From Proteocatella sp041738345 (GTDB lineage: Bacteria; Bacillota; Clostridia; Peptostreptococcales; Filifactoraceae): a DNA stretch of 64,000 nt. The position numbers and the translations under genes are program-made. Positions 52,409 through 61,387 of this stretch are shown here, piece by piece (positions within the stretch are counted from its first letter, which is position 1; every line of letters begins with the position of its first letter). The stretch lies in contig JBGSPX010000046.1 of the NCBI GenBank assembly GCA_041738345.1, positions 1-64,000 on the forward strand, read 5' to 3'. Under the pieces are notes generated by a model, which had not been told where the DNA came from, searched no databases, and saw only the letters and a list, made by a program, of their open reading frames with translations.

Positions 52409-52762
52409 TTATATTGCTTTTTTAGCAGTTTCAACTAATTGAGCGAAACCTGCTGGATCATGTATTGCCATTTCAGAAAGCATTTTTCTGTTTATTGTTA
52501 TGTCAGACTTCTTAAGTCCATTCATAAATTTAGAGTAGCTTAATCCATGCATTCTAGTAGCTGCATTTATTCTAGCTATCCACATTTTTCTGAAATCTCT
52601 TTTCTTAAGTTTTCTGCCTTTATATGCATGAGCTAAAGCTTTCATTACGAATTCATTAGCTGGTCTATATAATTTACTTCTTGCGCCTCTAAATCCTTTC
52701 GCAAGCTTTAGTATTTTTTTATGCTTCTTACGAGCGTTCATTGCTCTTTTTACTCTTGCCAT
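52409..52762 (-). CDS. rplT: 50S ribosomal protein L20
   Basis: 117 residues, full L20 with its long basic N-terminal tail (RVKRAMNARKKHKKILKLAKG). L20 also represses its own operon by binding the infC leader in Firmicutes. It follows rpmI by 20 bp. Confidence 0.98.
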   Translation of the reverse strand: MARVKRAMNARKKHKKILKLAKGFRGARSKLYRPANEFVMKALAHAYKGRKLKKRDFRKMWIARINAATRMHGLSYSKFMNGLKKSDITINRKMLSEMAIHDPAGFAQLVETAKKAI

Positions 52763-52782
52763 TTAATCTATACCTCCTCTTT

Positions 52783-52980
52783 TTATATATATGGTAGTAA
52801 TCTTGCAATTCTTGATTGATCACCCTTAGTCATTATTGCTGATTTTCCAAGGTTTCTCTTAGTCTTAGAAGACTTCTTAGTTAAAATATGTCTCTTATAA
52901 GCTTTTGATCTTTTTAATTTTCCGCTTCCTGTAGCTCTAAATCTCTTTGCAGCTCCACGGTGAGTTTTCATTTTTGGCAT
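52783..52980 (-). CDS. rpmI: 50S ribosomal protein L35
   Basis: 65 residues, complete L35 (MPKMKTHRGAAKRFRATG start). It is the middle gene of infC-rpmI-rplT, with GGAGG upstream. Confidence 0.98.
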   Translation of the reverse strand: MPKMKTHRGAAKRFRATGSGKLKRSKAYKRHILTKKSSKTKRNLGKSAIMTKGDQSRIARLLPYI

Positions 52981-52997
52981 TATTGTATCCTCCTCGC

Positions 52998-53510
52998 TTA
53001 ATTTTTCTTTGGTTCTATCATCAATATTAAGTTGTTCCCTTCAAATTTCGGTTCCTTATCTGGAACTCCAGAATCTCCAAGTAACTCAATAAATTTATTA
53101 ATAACTTGATATCCTATTTCCTTATGACCAAGCTCACGGCCTCTGAATCTAACAGCTACCTTTACTTTGTCTCCAGCTTCTAAGAATTTACAAGTCATTT
53201 TCGCTTTAGTGTTAAGGTCGTTAATCTCAATTGCTGGTCTTAATCTAATTTCCTTTACTATTACTACTTTTTGTTTCTTTTTAGACTCTTTATCTTTTTT
53301 CGCTGCTTCATACTTGAACTTACCAAAGTCCATTATCTTGCATACAGGTGGAACTGCATTTGGCGAAATTTTTACAAGGTCTAGATTCTTTTGACTAGCC
53401 ATTAATTGAGCGTCCTTGGTTGCTACTACTCCAAGCTGCTCGCCATTCTCATCGATAAGTCGTATTTCCTTATCACGAATTTGCTCATTCATTTGTTGTT
53501 CTTTAATAAT
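52998..53510 (-). CDS. infC: Translation initiation factor IF-3, AUU start
   Basis: 170 residues if started at ATT 53510. IF-3 binds the 30S subunit and checks the start codon. GGAGG ends six bases before this ATT, whereas the first ATG (53492) is 24 bases from the ribosome site. infC genes in many bacteria use AUU, through which IF-3 limits its own synthesis. The two IF-3 domains (NEQIRDKEIRLIDENGEQLG and KEIRLRPAIEINDL, KVAVRFRGRE) are complete. Confidence 0.93.
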   Translation of the reverse strand: MIKEQQMNEQIRDKEIRLIDENGEQLGVVATKDAQLMASQKNLDLVKISPNAVPPVCKIMDFGKFKYEAAKKDKESKKKQKVVIVKEIRLRPAIEINDLNTKAKMTCKFLEAGDKVKVAVRFRGRELGHKEIGYQVINKFIELLGDSGVPDKEPKFEGNNLILMIEPKKN

Positions 53511-53514
53511 TATT

Positions 53515-53688
53515 CACCTCCAAATTTTTAAATGCTCAGCTTTTTCTTTATTATTTAAAAAGGCGGATAGTATATACTACCCGCCCAAAATTACAATTTA
53601 AAATTACTTTGAATAATCTTATTTTAATTTTGTAAACCCTATACGCTCTAAGCAATAAGGTGAGAAGCGGTCTTCTACTTAATCAACA
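53515..53688 (-). ncRNA. infC leader with attenuator (L20 leader type)
   Basis: About 175 bases between the promoter and infC. It ends in a strong terminator hairpin, GGCGGATAGTAT mirrored by ATACTACCCGCC (53562-53585), followed on the minus strand by a U run, before the infC ribosome site. The upstream half holds GC-rich segments around 53640-53680 that could form the antiterminator or L20-binding fold. In Firmicutes this leader is controlled by L20. Confidence 0.75.
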
Positions 53689-53694
53689 ATAGCT

Positions 53695-53723
53695 ATTATA
53701 CACTTATATAGTTATAATGTCAA
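53695..53723 (-). promoter_or_regulatory. Promoter for infC-rpmI-rplT
   Basis: TTGACA (complement of 53718-53723), 17-bp spacer, TATAAT (complement of 53695-53700): perfect consensus. Confidence 0.85.
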
Positions 53724-53730
53724 TATTTAT

Positions 53731-54489
53731 CTAAAATATTTTTTTACCTCGGTAATAATATCCATACACCTTTTCAAAATCTTGATCTGAAAAAACCTTC
53801 TGAGCCACAAGATTTTCTTCAGGGACATCTGCGATTACAATTTTACATCCTCTTGAAAGTCCTTTGCATAACATACCTTTTAAGAGTTTTTTACCGTAAT
53901 CTAGATTTCGATATTTAGGAGAAACAAAAAGGTCATTTATTATCATATATTCATCTATAAATGTCACAAATCCCATAGCTATAACCCGTTCTCTATCTAC
54001 AATCGCAAAGAACATATTCTCAAGCATATTTTTTTCAAGATTATTCTCAAAAAAACTTCTCTGATTTGTATGCATTTCAGTTAAATACTGGTAATCACTA
54101 AGCCATTCATCATTAAGTTTAGTATCTACAAAAATACCCTGCTCGATAAAATTGGCAAATGCAAAGAGTTCCTTCTCCCTGTTCTCAAGATTTAGCGCGA
54201 GTACTATTCCTGGATTTGAAATTTCAAATCCGTTTCGCACCATTTCCATCTCCAAATGCTCAAACTCTCTAGAAAAAACTATTCTGTAATATGGATTTAT
54301 ATTGTTTTTCGAAAGTTTTTTGAGATGTTTATCAAGAATACCTTGTATGTCATCTCGATTTGGAGGAACTATCATATTTAGAGTACAGACATTAGTAATA
54401 TTGAAATATCTTATCAAAAAGCCATTATCGATAGTTATACTCGATGAGGGATTTGCATCCATCAGCAGTTCTTCTATTCGCTGTATCAT
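53731..54489 (-). CDS. GNAT-family acetyltransferase
   Basis: 252 residues. The C-terminal half (about 125-250) is a GNAT domain: VIAMGFVTFIDEYMIINDLFVSPKYRNLDYGKKLL contains the beta4 strand and the acetyl-CoA loop (R/N-x-x-Y-G-K), and the tail AQKVFSDQDFEKVYGY is the usual closing segment. The first 120 residues are a less conserved N-terminal domain. The substrate is unknown. It is preceded by thrS on the same strand after 51 bp and has no clear terminator. Confidence 0.75.
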   Translation of the reverse strand: MIQRIEELLMDANPSSSITIDNGFLIRYFNITNVCTLNMIVPPNRDDIQGILDKHLKKLSKNNINPYYRIVFSREFEHLEMEMVRNGFEISNPGIVLALNLENREKELFAFANFIEQGIFVDTKLNDEWLSDYQYLTEMHTNQRSFFENNLEKNMLENMFFAIVDRERVIAMGFVTFIDEYMIINDLFVSPKYRNLDYGKKLLKGMLCKGLSRGCKIVIADVPEENLVAQKVFSDQDFEKVYGYYYRGKKIF

Positions 54490-54540
54490 CTAAAATCAAC
54501 CTTCCTAATCGTATTTAGGATATTATAACACAAAATCAAA

Positions 54541-56448
54541 TTAAATTCTATCTTTTGCTTCTGAAACAATCTTCTCAATAAACTCTTGAGTATTTAAAGA
54601 ACCAAGTTCCCCATTATCTCTAGATCTTACAGAAACATTGCCTTCTAAAACTTCTTTTTCTCCAACAATTATCATATATGGTACTTTTTCAAGTTGAGCT
54701 TCTCTTATTTTGTATCCTATTTTTTCAGCTCTATCATCAATTTCTACTCTTACGCCTGCTGCAAACAATTTTTTATAAACCGCATCTGCGTAATCCATAA
54801 ACTTATCAGAGATAGGAAGAATTTTAGCTTGAACTGGAGAAAGCCATACTGGGAATTTTCCGGCATATTGTTCAATTAAAATTCCGATAAATCTTTCAAT
54901 ACTTCCAAATGCAACTCTATGAATCATTATAGGTCTATGCTTTTCACCATCTTTACCTATATAAGTTAAATCAAATCTTTGAGGAAGTTGATAATCAAGC
55001 TGAATAGTTCCACACTGCCAAGTTCTTCCAATACAGTCTCTTAAGTGGAAATCTATCTTAGGTCCGTAAAATGCGCCATCGCCCTCATTTAATCTATAGT
55101 CAAGGCCAAGCTCCTCAAGCGCTGCTTTAAGTGCTGCTTCTGCTTCATCCCACATAGCTATTTCCCCAAGGAAACTTTCTGGTCTTGTAGAAAGCTCTAC
55201 ATGGTAAGAGAATCCAAATTGTTTGTAAACCTTATCTATAAGCTGAGCCACGCCTTTTATTTCATCCTTTATTTGCTCAGGAAGCATAAAGATATGTGCA
55301 TCATCTTGAGTAAAGGCTCTTACTCTCATAAGCCCATGAAGTGCTCCTGAAAGCTCATGTCTATGAACTCTTCCAACTTCACCCATTCTTATAGGAAAAT
55401 CTCTATATGATCTCATCTTAGTTTTGTATGCAAGCATACCACCTGGACAGTTCATAGGTTTTATTGCAAAATCCTCTTCATCTATCTGAACAGTATACAT
55501 ATTTTCTTTGTAGTGGAACCAGTGACCAGAAGTTTCCCAAAGCTGTCTATTTAGAATAATTGGAGTTTCTATCTCAACATAGCCAGCTTCCCTATGAACC
55601 TCTCTCCAATAAGTCATAAGCTCATTTTTAAGCACAGTTCCATTTGGAAGGAAGAATGGGAATCCTGGGCCTTCTTCTAGAATTGTGAATAAATTAAGCT
55701 CTTTTCCTAATTTTCTATGATCTCTTTTTTTAGCTTCTTCAAGCATTTCAAGATACTCATCAAGAGTTTTCTTCTTCTCAAATGCTACTCCATAAACTCT
55801 TTGTAGCATCTTATTACTTTGATCTGCTCTCCAATAAGCCCCTGCCACACTTGTAAGTTTAAACGCCTTTACCTTTTTAGTATTTGAAAGATGTGGTCCT
55901 GCACAAAGGTCTATAAATTCTCCCTGCTTGTAGAAAGATAAAGTTTGGCCTTCTTTTGCTAAATCTTCAATAAGTTCTATTTTGTAAGGTTCATTTCTTT
56001 CTTTCATAAGTGCAATCGCTTCAGCTGCTGGAAGTTCAAATTTCTCTACAGGAAGTTCTTCTTTAACAATTTTTTTCATTTCTGCTTCAAGCTTTTCTAA
56101 ATCTTCTGGAGTAAGCTTGTAGTCAAGGTCTATGTCATAGTAAAATCCATTTTCAACTGCTGGTCCTGTTCCAAGCTTAGCTTCTGGAAAAAGTCTTTTT
56201 ATAGCCTGTGCCATAACATGAGTTGCAGTATGCCAAAAAATATCCTTACCATCTACATCTTCAAATTTAAGAAACTCTATCTTTCCATCTTCACTTACAA
56301 CTTCCTCAGTTCCAAGTACTTTACCATTATATCTTGCCCCTACTATAGCTCTTGCCAATCCATCACTTATAGAGTTTGCTATATCAAATATTTTTACGCT
56401 TGATTCAAATTCTTTTATTGAACCATCTTTAAGTTCTACCTTAATCAT
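54541..56448 (-). CDS. thrS: Threonyl-tRNA synthetase
   Basis: 635 residues: TGS domain (1-62), editing domain (about 63-225) with HTATHVMAQAIKRLFP and the HxxxC-type site, class II core with MNCPGGM (zinc cysteine) and RVHRHELSGALHGLMRVRAFTQDD (motif 2), and C-terminal anticodon domain. It is controlled by a threonine T-box leader. Confidence 0.97.
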   Translation of the reverse strand: MIKVELKDGSIKEFESSVKIFDIANSISDGLARAIVGARYNGKVLGTEEVVSEDGKIEFLKFEDVDGKDIFWHTATHVMAQAIKRLFPEAKLGTGPAVENGFYYDIDLDYKLTPEDLEKLEAEMKKIVKEELPVEKFELPAAEAIALMKERNEPYKIELIEDLAKEGQTLSFYKQGEFIDLCAGPHLSNTKKVKAFKLTSVAGAYWRADQSNKMLQRVYGVAFEKKKTLDEYLEMLEEAKKRDHRKLGKELNLFTILEEGPGFPFFLPNGTVLKNELMTYWREVHREAGYVEIETPIILNRQLWETSGHWFHYKENMYTVQIDEEDFAIKPMNCPGGMLAYKTKMRSYRDFPIRMGEVGRVHRHELSGALHGLMRVRAFTQDDAHIFMLPEQIKDEIKGVAQLIDKVYKQFGFSYHVELSTRPESFLGEIAMWDEAEAALKAALEELGLDYRLNEGDGAFYGPKIDFHLRDCIGRTWQCGTIQLDYQLPQRFDLTYIGKDGEKHRPIMIHRVAFGSIERFIGILIEQYAGKFPVWLSPVQAKILPISDKFMDYADAVYKKLFAAGVRVEIDDRAEKIGYKIREAQLEKVPYMIIVGEKEVLEGNVSVRSRDNGELGSLNTQEFIEKIVSEAKDRI

Positions 56449-56479
56449 AATTATTCCTCCTATTTAAAAAAATGGTATA

Positions 56480-56703
56480 AAAAAGCCCATAGGAAAAAAT
56501 TTCTCCTATGGGACGCATATACGTGGTTCCACCCAATTTTGTACTCTTAATGGCTATAACGGGCCTCCCGCTCACTATTAATGAGTGCTCCAAGGTGGTT
56601 TTCACAATATCTTTTATTAGGAACTTTCAGCTAAATGTTCCCTCTCTGAAAATAAAACAAATTGTTACTCGTCTTGTCAACGCTTTAATATGTTCATTTA
56701 TAT
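56480..56703 (-). ncRNA. T-box riboswitch, threonine-specific (ACC specifier)
   Basis: Minus-strand leader of thrS. The T-box core GGGTGGAACCACG lies at 56533-56521. Stem I shows GGGAAC...GCTGAAAGTTCC and a specifier loop GTGAAAACCACCTTGGAGC, with ACC (Thr) in the reading position. The terminator hairpin (56485-56512, arms GCCCATAGGA and TCCTATGGG) is followed by a U run before thrS. Uncharged tRNA-Thr should prevent termination. Confidence 0.92.
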
Positions 56704-56709
56704 ATGACA

Positions 56710-56738
56710 ATTATATTACCGTAGCAAACATTTGTCAA
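56710..56738 (-). promoter_or_regulatory. Promoter for thrS
   Basis: TTGACA (complement of 56733-56738), 17-bp spacer, TATAAT (complement of 56710-56715): perfect consensus, at the very end of the DUF445 gene. Confidence 0.85.
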
Positions 56739-56743
56739 TATTT

Positions 56744-57346
56744 TTACCAAATAAATTGCATAATAATGGCTTGAACAAGCCCTATAGCTGCTCCTAAAAA
56801 TCCACCTAAAACCTCAATATGCTTAAGTTCGTTCTTCGCAACCTTAAGAATTATATCTTCTATTTTTTCAAGTTCAAACTGATTTATTTTTTCTTCTACA
56901 ATTTCACCTATGTTTACATTTTCCTTAGCCTTTTCCACAAGTTCTTCAGATTTTTCTTCAATAAAAATCCCAACTTCCTTGTCAATTATATCTCCAGCCA
57001 TTCCCATAACCATAAGTTTTATTCCTGCAGGAAATCTATTTAGCTTTTCATCTACAACTGTTGCAAGTTTACCCTTGATTTCTTCAAAAAGCCACTTTTT
57101 ATTTTCATCAGTAAGTAACCTCTGCCCTATATCATCCATAGTTACAAGATCGTTATGCACAGTTTCTCCAATATTTTTAGCTATGTCAAATCTTCGCTTA
57201 GGAATAAGTCCTACTATTTCCATACCAAATGGAAGTTTAACAGGCTTAAGTAGTCTAAAAAGCAATTTTATCGCAATTACATTAGTCATCCAACCAATAA
57301 GTCCACCTACTATAACCATAAACAAAATTTTTAACCCTAGTTGCAT
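56744..57346 (-). CDS. DUF445-family membrane protein
   Basis: 200 residues. An N-terminal span (about 5-25) with GWMTNVIAIKLLFRP-type sequence (GWMTNVIAIKLLFR) and LIPKRRFDIAKNIGETV mark the DUF445 family (YheB-like) of unknown function; a second span is at the C terminus (about 178-198). The middle is helical and charged. It starts immediately after the nusB stop codon with AAGGGTGAG as ribosome site, so it is translationally linked to nusB. Confidence 0.85.
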   Translation of the reverse strand: MQLGLKILFMVIVGGLIGWMTNVIAIKLLFRLLKPVKLPFGMEIVGLIPKRRFDIAKNIGETVHNDLVTMDDIGQRLLTDENKKWLFEEIKGKLATVVDEKLNRFPAGIKLMVMGMAGDIIDKEVGIFIEEKSEELVEKAKENVNIGEIVEEKINQFELEKIEDIILKVAKNELKHIEVLGGFLGAAIGLVQAIIMQFIW

Positions 57347-57754
57347 CTACTCACCCTTTACTGCCTCAAATATATTTCTCAAAACTTTATTTATAAACTT
57401 AAAACCTTTTTCTTCAGAAAATATTTTTGCAAGCTCTACAGCCTCATTTATAGATACTGCTGCTGGCACATCTTCAAAGTAAAGCATTTCAGTAGTAGCT
57501 ACTCTTAAAATACTAGCATCAATCTTTCCTAATCTTTCAATTTTCCATCTTTGAATATTTTCTGAAATCACCGTATTTACATCCGCTTTGTGTTCAAAGT
57601 ATGTTTTCAAAAGTTTTTCTACATACTTGGCTTTTTCACTTTCAATGCTGTACTTTTCAAAATATTCTCTCACAAAAACCGCTTCATCTTCCTTTTGCAT
57701 TGTCATTTCATACAAAAGTTCCACAGCTTTTTGACGTTCAGTTCTTCTACTCAT
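57347..57754 (-). CDS. nusB: Transcription antitermination protein NusB
   Basis: 135 residues, complete NusB fold (RRTERQKAVELLYEM start; IDASILRVATTEMLYF; SINEAVELAKIFS). It binds boxA in rRNA leaders together with NusE. It is placed after asp23, a common Firmicute order. Confidence 0.95.
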   Translation of the reverse strand: MSRRTERQKAVELLYEMTMQKEDEAVFVREYFEKYSIESEKAKYVEKLLKTYFEHKADVNTVISENIQRWKIERLGKIDASILRVATTEMLYFEDVPAAVSINEAVELAKIFSEEKGFKFINKVLRNIFEAVKGE

Positions 57755-57764
57755 ATTATCTCCA

Positions 57765-58130
57765 TTATTCTGATACTGCTTTATTTTTTTCTGATTTTAT
57801 AACCACTCCATGAACATGTACATTAACTTCATGAACTTTTTTCTCAGTCATAGTCTCAATTGCATTCTTCACATTTTCTTGAACAGCCTTAGCTACATCC
57901 GATACCTTTTTACCATATTCTGCCACTATAATTATAGTTATAGAAAGCCTTTCGTGTTCATCCAAGGTTACTGAAACTCCACGATTAAATTTGTTACCTG
58001 TAACCATGTCCAAAAAAGAATCTACAATCCCACTATAAACAGACACTACCCCATCAACTTCATTTGCTGCTATATTTGATATTGTAACAATTACATCCTC
58101 TGATATATTAATGTTTCCCATCTCTGTCAT
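57765..58130 (-). CDS. Asp23/Gls24 (YloU/YqhY) family protein
   Basis: 121 residues. The family marks are GNINISEDVIVTISNIAANEVDGV and SVTLDEHERLSI. The neighbouring nusB suggests the YqhY branch, which in Bacillus is linked to acetyl-CoA carboxylase control; no accBC is here. I use ATG 58130: AGGAGG lies eight bases upstream, whereas the ATG at 58136 is too close. Confidence 0.88.
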   Translation of the reverse strand: MTEMGNINISEDVIVTISNIAANEVDGVVSVYSGIVDSFLDMVTGNKFNRGVSVTLDEHERLSITIIIVAEYGKKVSDVAKAVQENVKNAIETMTEKKVHEVNVHVHGVVIKSEKNKAVSE

Positions 58131-58228
58131 TATCATAACCTCCTAAAAAGTTTCCATATATCCTAAATAAACAGGATTTAATCATACATATCATTATATC
58201 AAACTTTGAATAAACTAGCAAAATATTT

Positions 58229-59239
58229 TTATTCAGTAGCTTTGTCAATATTCTTAATATGAGATTTTAATTCATCTATATAATTTGAATCCTTAAATTT
58301 TTTAGCCTGATAAATTGCATTAGTTATCGCAATTGCTTTTGAATTTCCATGAGCCTTAAGTACTACCCCATCAACTCCCAAAAACGGCGCTCCCCCTATT
58401 GCATCTGCACTAAATCCATCTTTAAGCGATTTTAAATCACTTTTAATCATAGCTCCAGCAAGTTTACCTTTCGCAGAAGACATAAGTGCATCTTTCATCA
58501 TTTTCATGATTGTAGAAGCTACACCCTCAGTTGTCTTAAGTACTATATTTCCAGTAAAGCCATCCGTAACTGCTACGTCCACAGTTCCCATTGGCATATC
58601 TTTACCCTCTATATTTCCATAGAAATTTATTTGAGAACTTTCTTTCATAAGCGAAAAAGCCTCTTTAGTAAGTTCGTTCCCCTTGCCTTCTTCAGTGCCA
58701 TTATTTAAAAGTCCTACTGTAGGGTTTGATATTCCAAGTACATTTTGTGCATAAAGCGAACCCATAACTCCAAATTCTAGAATATTTCTAGCTTTACAAT
58801 CTGCATTTGCTCCAATATCAAGAAGTACCGTATACCCTTTAGGATTTGGAAAAAATCCTGTAAGTGCAGGTCTATCTATACCTTTTATTCTTCCTACGAC
58901 AAAAAGACCACCTACAAGTATAGCCCCTGTGCTTCCTGCACTCAAAAATGCATCCACCTGCTTATCTTTAAGTAGTTTTAGTGCTACTACCATAGAAGAA
59001 TCTTTTTTACCTCTTATAGCCTTTGTAGGCGATTCATCAAATGCAATAACCTCAGTAGCATTAACTACCTCTATTCTACTTCTATCTTTAGTTTTTTCAT
59101 CTATTATTTTATTTATCTCAGCTTCTTTTCCAACAAGTACTACTGTAACATCGCTATATTTGGAAACCGCATTCACAGCTCCTACTACAATTTCATAAGG
59201 CGCATTATCTCCGCCCATAGCGTCTATAGCTATTCTCAT
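58229..59239 (-). CDS. plsX: Phosphate acyltransferase PlsX
   Basis: 336 residues. It makes acyl phosphate from acyl-ACP for phospholipid synthesis. MRIAIDAMGGDNAP start, SAGSTGA near 95 and ANADCKARN fit the family. An upstream extension of 11 residues is dropped because GGAGG precedes the ATG at 59239. It is last of yceD-rpmF-plsX, but a hairpin separates it from rpmF; fapR is absent. Confidence 0.95.
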   Translation of the reverse strand: MRIAIDAMGGDNAPYEIVVGAVNAVSKYSDVTVVLVGKEAEINKIIDEKTKDRSRIEVVNATEVIAFDESPTKAIRGKKDSSMVVALKLLKDKQVDAFLSAGSTGAILVGGLFVVGRIKGIDRPALTGFFPNPKGYTVLLDIGANADCKARNILEFGVMGSLYAQNVLGISNPTVGLLNNGTEEGKGNELTKEAFSLMKESSQINFYGNIEGKDMPMGTVDVAVTDGFTGNIVLKTTEGVASTIMKMMKDALMSSAKGKLAGAMIKSDLKSLKDGFSADAIGGAPFLGVDGVVLKAHGNSKAIAITNAIYQAKKFKDSNYIDELKSHIKNIDKATE

Positions 59240-59261
59240 AATTTCCTCCGAGTACAAAATA

Positions 59262-59291
59262 TAAAAAAGCATGTAGTGTCCACCTACATGC
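59262..59291 (-). terminator. Hairpin between rpmF and plsX
   Basis: GCATGTAG (59269-59276) and CTACATGC (59284-59291) pair around TGTCCAC; a T run follows on the minus strand. It is a terminator, probably partial, that lowers plsX relative to rpmF. Confidence 0.68.
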
Positions 59292-59312
59292 CAGTTGAAA
59301 TTACTTCTCTGA

Positions 59313-59489
59313 TTACTTCGCTATTACTTCTCTGCCTTTATAAAATCCACAATCAGGACAAACCTTATGTGATAATTTTAATTCGTTACACTGTGGGCAT
59401 TTTACTAAACCATTTGCAGACATCTGCATGTTAGCTGCTCTTCTTGAACGAGTTGCAGACTTAGCTGTTTTTCTCTTTGGTACTGCCAT
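59313..59489 (-). CDS. rpmF: 50S ribosomal protein L32
   Basis: 58 residues, found by reading the gap between plsX and yceD. It begins MAVPKRKTAKSATRSRRA and carries a zinc ribbon CPQC...CPDC (31-34 and 44-47), the form with all four cysteines. GGAGG precedes the ATG. It follows yceD by 16 bp, as in most bacteria. The last bases of the gene are partly repeated just past the stop. Confidence 0.97.
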   Translation of the reverse strand: MAVPKRKTAKSATRSRRAANMQMSANGLVKCPQCNELKLSHKVCPDCGFYKGREVIAK

Positions 59490-59505
59490 TTATGTCCACC
59501 TCCTT

Positions 59506-60006
59506 TTACTTAATCATTTCTTTTAATTTATCAAATCTGGCATCAATGTTATCATCAGACATACTGCATTTGCACTGGCCTTTATTGAAGTTACTTCCAC
59601 ATACTGGACACATACCTAAGCAATCCTCTTTACAAAGTAGTTTATAAGGTATCTGATCTAGAATCTCAATAAAGCAGAGATCTAAAAGATTAACATGATT
59701 TTTAGAAATAACATAAGTATCATGTTCTTCTGAATAAATCTCATTCCCCGATACCAAATATACAATTATATCTTCATCGACCAACACATCCATATCATCT
59801 AAACATCTAGCACATGACGTGATAGTTGTAGCTGATACGTTTGCATTCAACACCAATTGATCATCTATGTTTCTGATAATGCCTTTCAAAACAATCGGTG
59901 CTGAAAATTTAAGATTATATTCATTGTTATTAGCCTGCTCCACATCAAAGCTGACATCCACTGTCAAAGTTTCTCTTTCACCAGTTAATACCTTAGTCAA
60001 ATCCAT
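59506..60006 (-). CDS. YceD/DUF177 family protein
   Basis: 166 residues. DUF177 proteins are linked to 23S rRNA accumulation and always precede rpmF. Here a cysteine pair (CARC) in the middle and a Cys-rich end (CLGMCPVCG and CKC) suggest metal binding. A perfect promoter lies upstream and rpmF follows at 16 bp. Confidence 0.9.
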   Translation of the reverse strand: MDLTKVLTGERETLTVDVSFDVEQANNNEYNLKFSAPIVLKGIIRNIDDQLVLNANVSATTITSCARCLDDMDVLVDEDIIVYLVSGNEIYSEEHDTYVISKNHVNLLDLCFIEILDQIPYKLLCKEDCLGMCPVCGSNFNKGQCKCSMSDDNIDARFDKLKEMIK

Positions 60007-60034
60007 CGTTTCTCACCTCTTATTTATCACAAAT

Positions 60035-60063
60035 ATTATACACAAGGCATTAATATTTGTCAA
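60035..60063 (-). promoter_or_regulatory. Promoter for yceD-rpmF-plsX
   Basis: TTGACA (complement of 60058-60063), 17-bp spacer, TATAAT (complement of 60035-60040). Confidence 0.85.
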
Positions 60064-60080
60064 GTACAATCACCTTACAA

Positions 60081-60116
60081 ATCAAAATCAATAAGGAAAC
60101 CCTTATTGATTTTGAT
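60081..60116 (-). terminator. Terminator of ackA
   Basis: Perfect 16-base arms (60081-60096, 60101-60116) with a four-base loop. The T run after it is weak, but the lower stem is T-rich. It lies 22 bp past the ackA stop. Confidence 0.7.
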
Positions 60117-60137
60117 AATCATATATATATAAAATTA

Positions 60138-61328
60138 TTATACTAATTCTAATGTGTCTCTAGCTATCATAAGCTCTTCGTTTGTAGGTATACAAAGCAC
60201 CTTAACTTTAGAAGCTTCTGTAGAAACTATTTTTTCTTTTCCTCTAACCTTGTTTTCAGCTTTATCGATTTCAATACCTAATCTTTCAAGGCCACTACAG
60301 ATTATTTCTCTAGCATCTATAGAGTTTTCTCCAAGTCCCGCAGTAAATACTATTACATCTACGCCACCCATCTCAGCCATGTAAGCTCCGATGTATTTTT
60401 TAACTCTCTTGTAGTAAGTTTCAAGCGCTACTATAGCTCTTGCATTACCTTCTTCAGCTGCTTTTTCTATATCTCTAAAGTCTGAACTTACTCCTGAAAT
60501 TCCAAATACCCCAGACTTTTTATTCATTACATCATTTATTCCATCTGCATCAAGATTTAATTTTTTCATAAGGAATGTAACTATTGCAGGATCCATATCT
60601 CCACATCTAGTTCCCATGATTAACCCTTCTAGCGGAGTAAATCCCATAGAAGTGTCTACAACTATACCTCCATCAACTGCTGCTACTGAAGCACCATTTC
60701 CAAGATGGCAAGTTATTATTTTAAGGTCTGTTATATCTTTTCCAAGTATTTCAGCCGCTTTATGACTTACATACTTATGAGAAGTTCCGTGGAAACCATA
60801 TCTTCTTACGCCGTAATCTTTGTAGTACTCATAAGGAATTCCATATAGGTATGAAGACTCTGGCATTGTTTGATGAAATGCTGTATCAAATACTGCAACC
60901 ATAGGTACAGTTGGAAGAATTTCTCTACAAGCATTTATTCCAATAAGATTTGGTGGGTTATGAAGTGGAGCAAGCTCTATACACTCTTCAAGCGCCTTAA
61001 CTACCTCATCAGTTATAACTACAGAATCAGCAAATTTTTCTCCCGCATGAACTACTCTGTGTCCTACAGCATTTATTTCATCCATACTCTTTATTGCACC
61101 GTACTCTTCGTTTACAAGAGCCTCAAGAACTAACTTAAGTGCATCCTTGTGATCATTCATAGCATGCTCAATTACTTCTTTATCTCTTCCTGGTATCTCA
61201 TGCTTAAGCACTGAACCATCAATTCCTATTCTTTCTACTAAACCTATTGCAAGAACAGACTCATTTGACATATCAATAAGTTGATATTTTAACGACGAGC
61301 TTCCGCAGTTAATTACTAATACTTTCAT
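60138..61328 (-). CDS. ackA: Acetate kinase
   Basis: 396 residues. It makes ATP and acetate from acetyl phosphate. N7 in VINCGSSSLKYQ, HRVVHAGEKF, the catalytic-histidine segment YGFHGTSHKYV and the GLGENS loop are intact. Acetyl phosphate is the product of glycine, sarcosine and betaine reductases, so this is the ATP-yielding step behind GrdHI; no pta is adjacent. It lies 59 bp downstream of tRNA-Sec on the same strand. The gap has only weak promoter and no strong terminator signals, so the two may share a transcript. Confidence 0.97.
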   Translation of the reverse strand: MKVLVINCGSSSLKYQLIDMSNESVLAIGLVERIGIDGSVLKHEIPGRDKEVIEHAMNDHKDALKLVLEALVNEEYGAIKSMDEINAVGHRVVHAGEKFADSVVITDEVVKALEECIELAPLHNPPNLIGINACREILPTVPMVAVFDTAFHQTMPESSYLYGIPYEYYKDYGVRRYGFHGTSHKYVSHKAAEILGKDITDLKIITCHLGNGASVAAVDGGIVVDTSMGFTPLEGLIMGTRCGDMDPAIVTFLMKKLNLDADGINDVMNKKSGVFGISGVSSDFRDIEKAAEEGNARAIVALETYYKRVKKYIGAYMAEMGGVDVIVFTAGLGENSIDAREIICSGLERLGIEIDKAENKVRGKEKIVSTEASKVKVLCIPTNEELMIARDTLELV

Positions 61329-61387
61329 CGATTTCCCTCCATCTTTATATATGTAATATAATAAACATATTATTTCATAGTTAAAAT

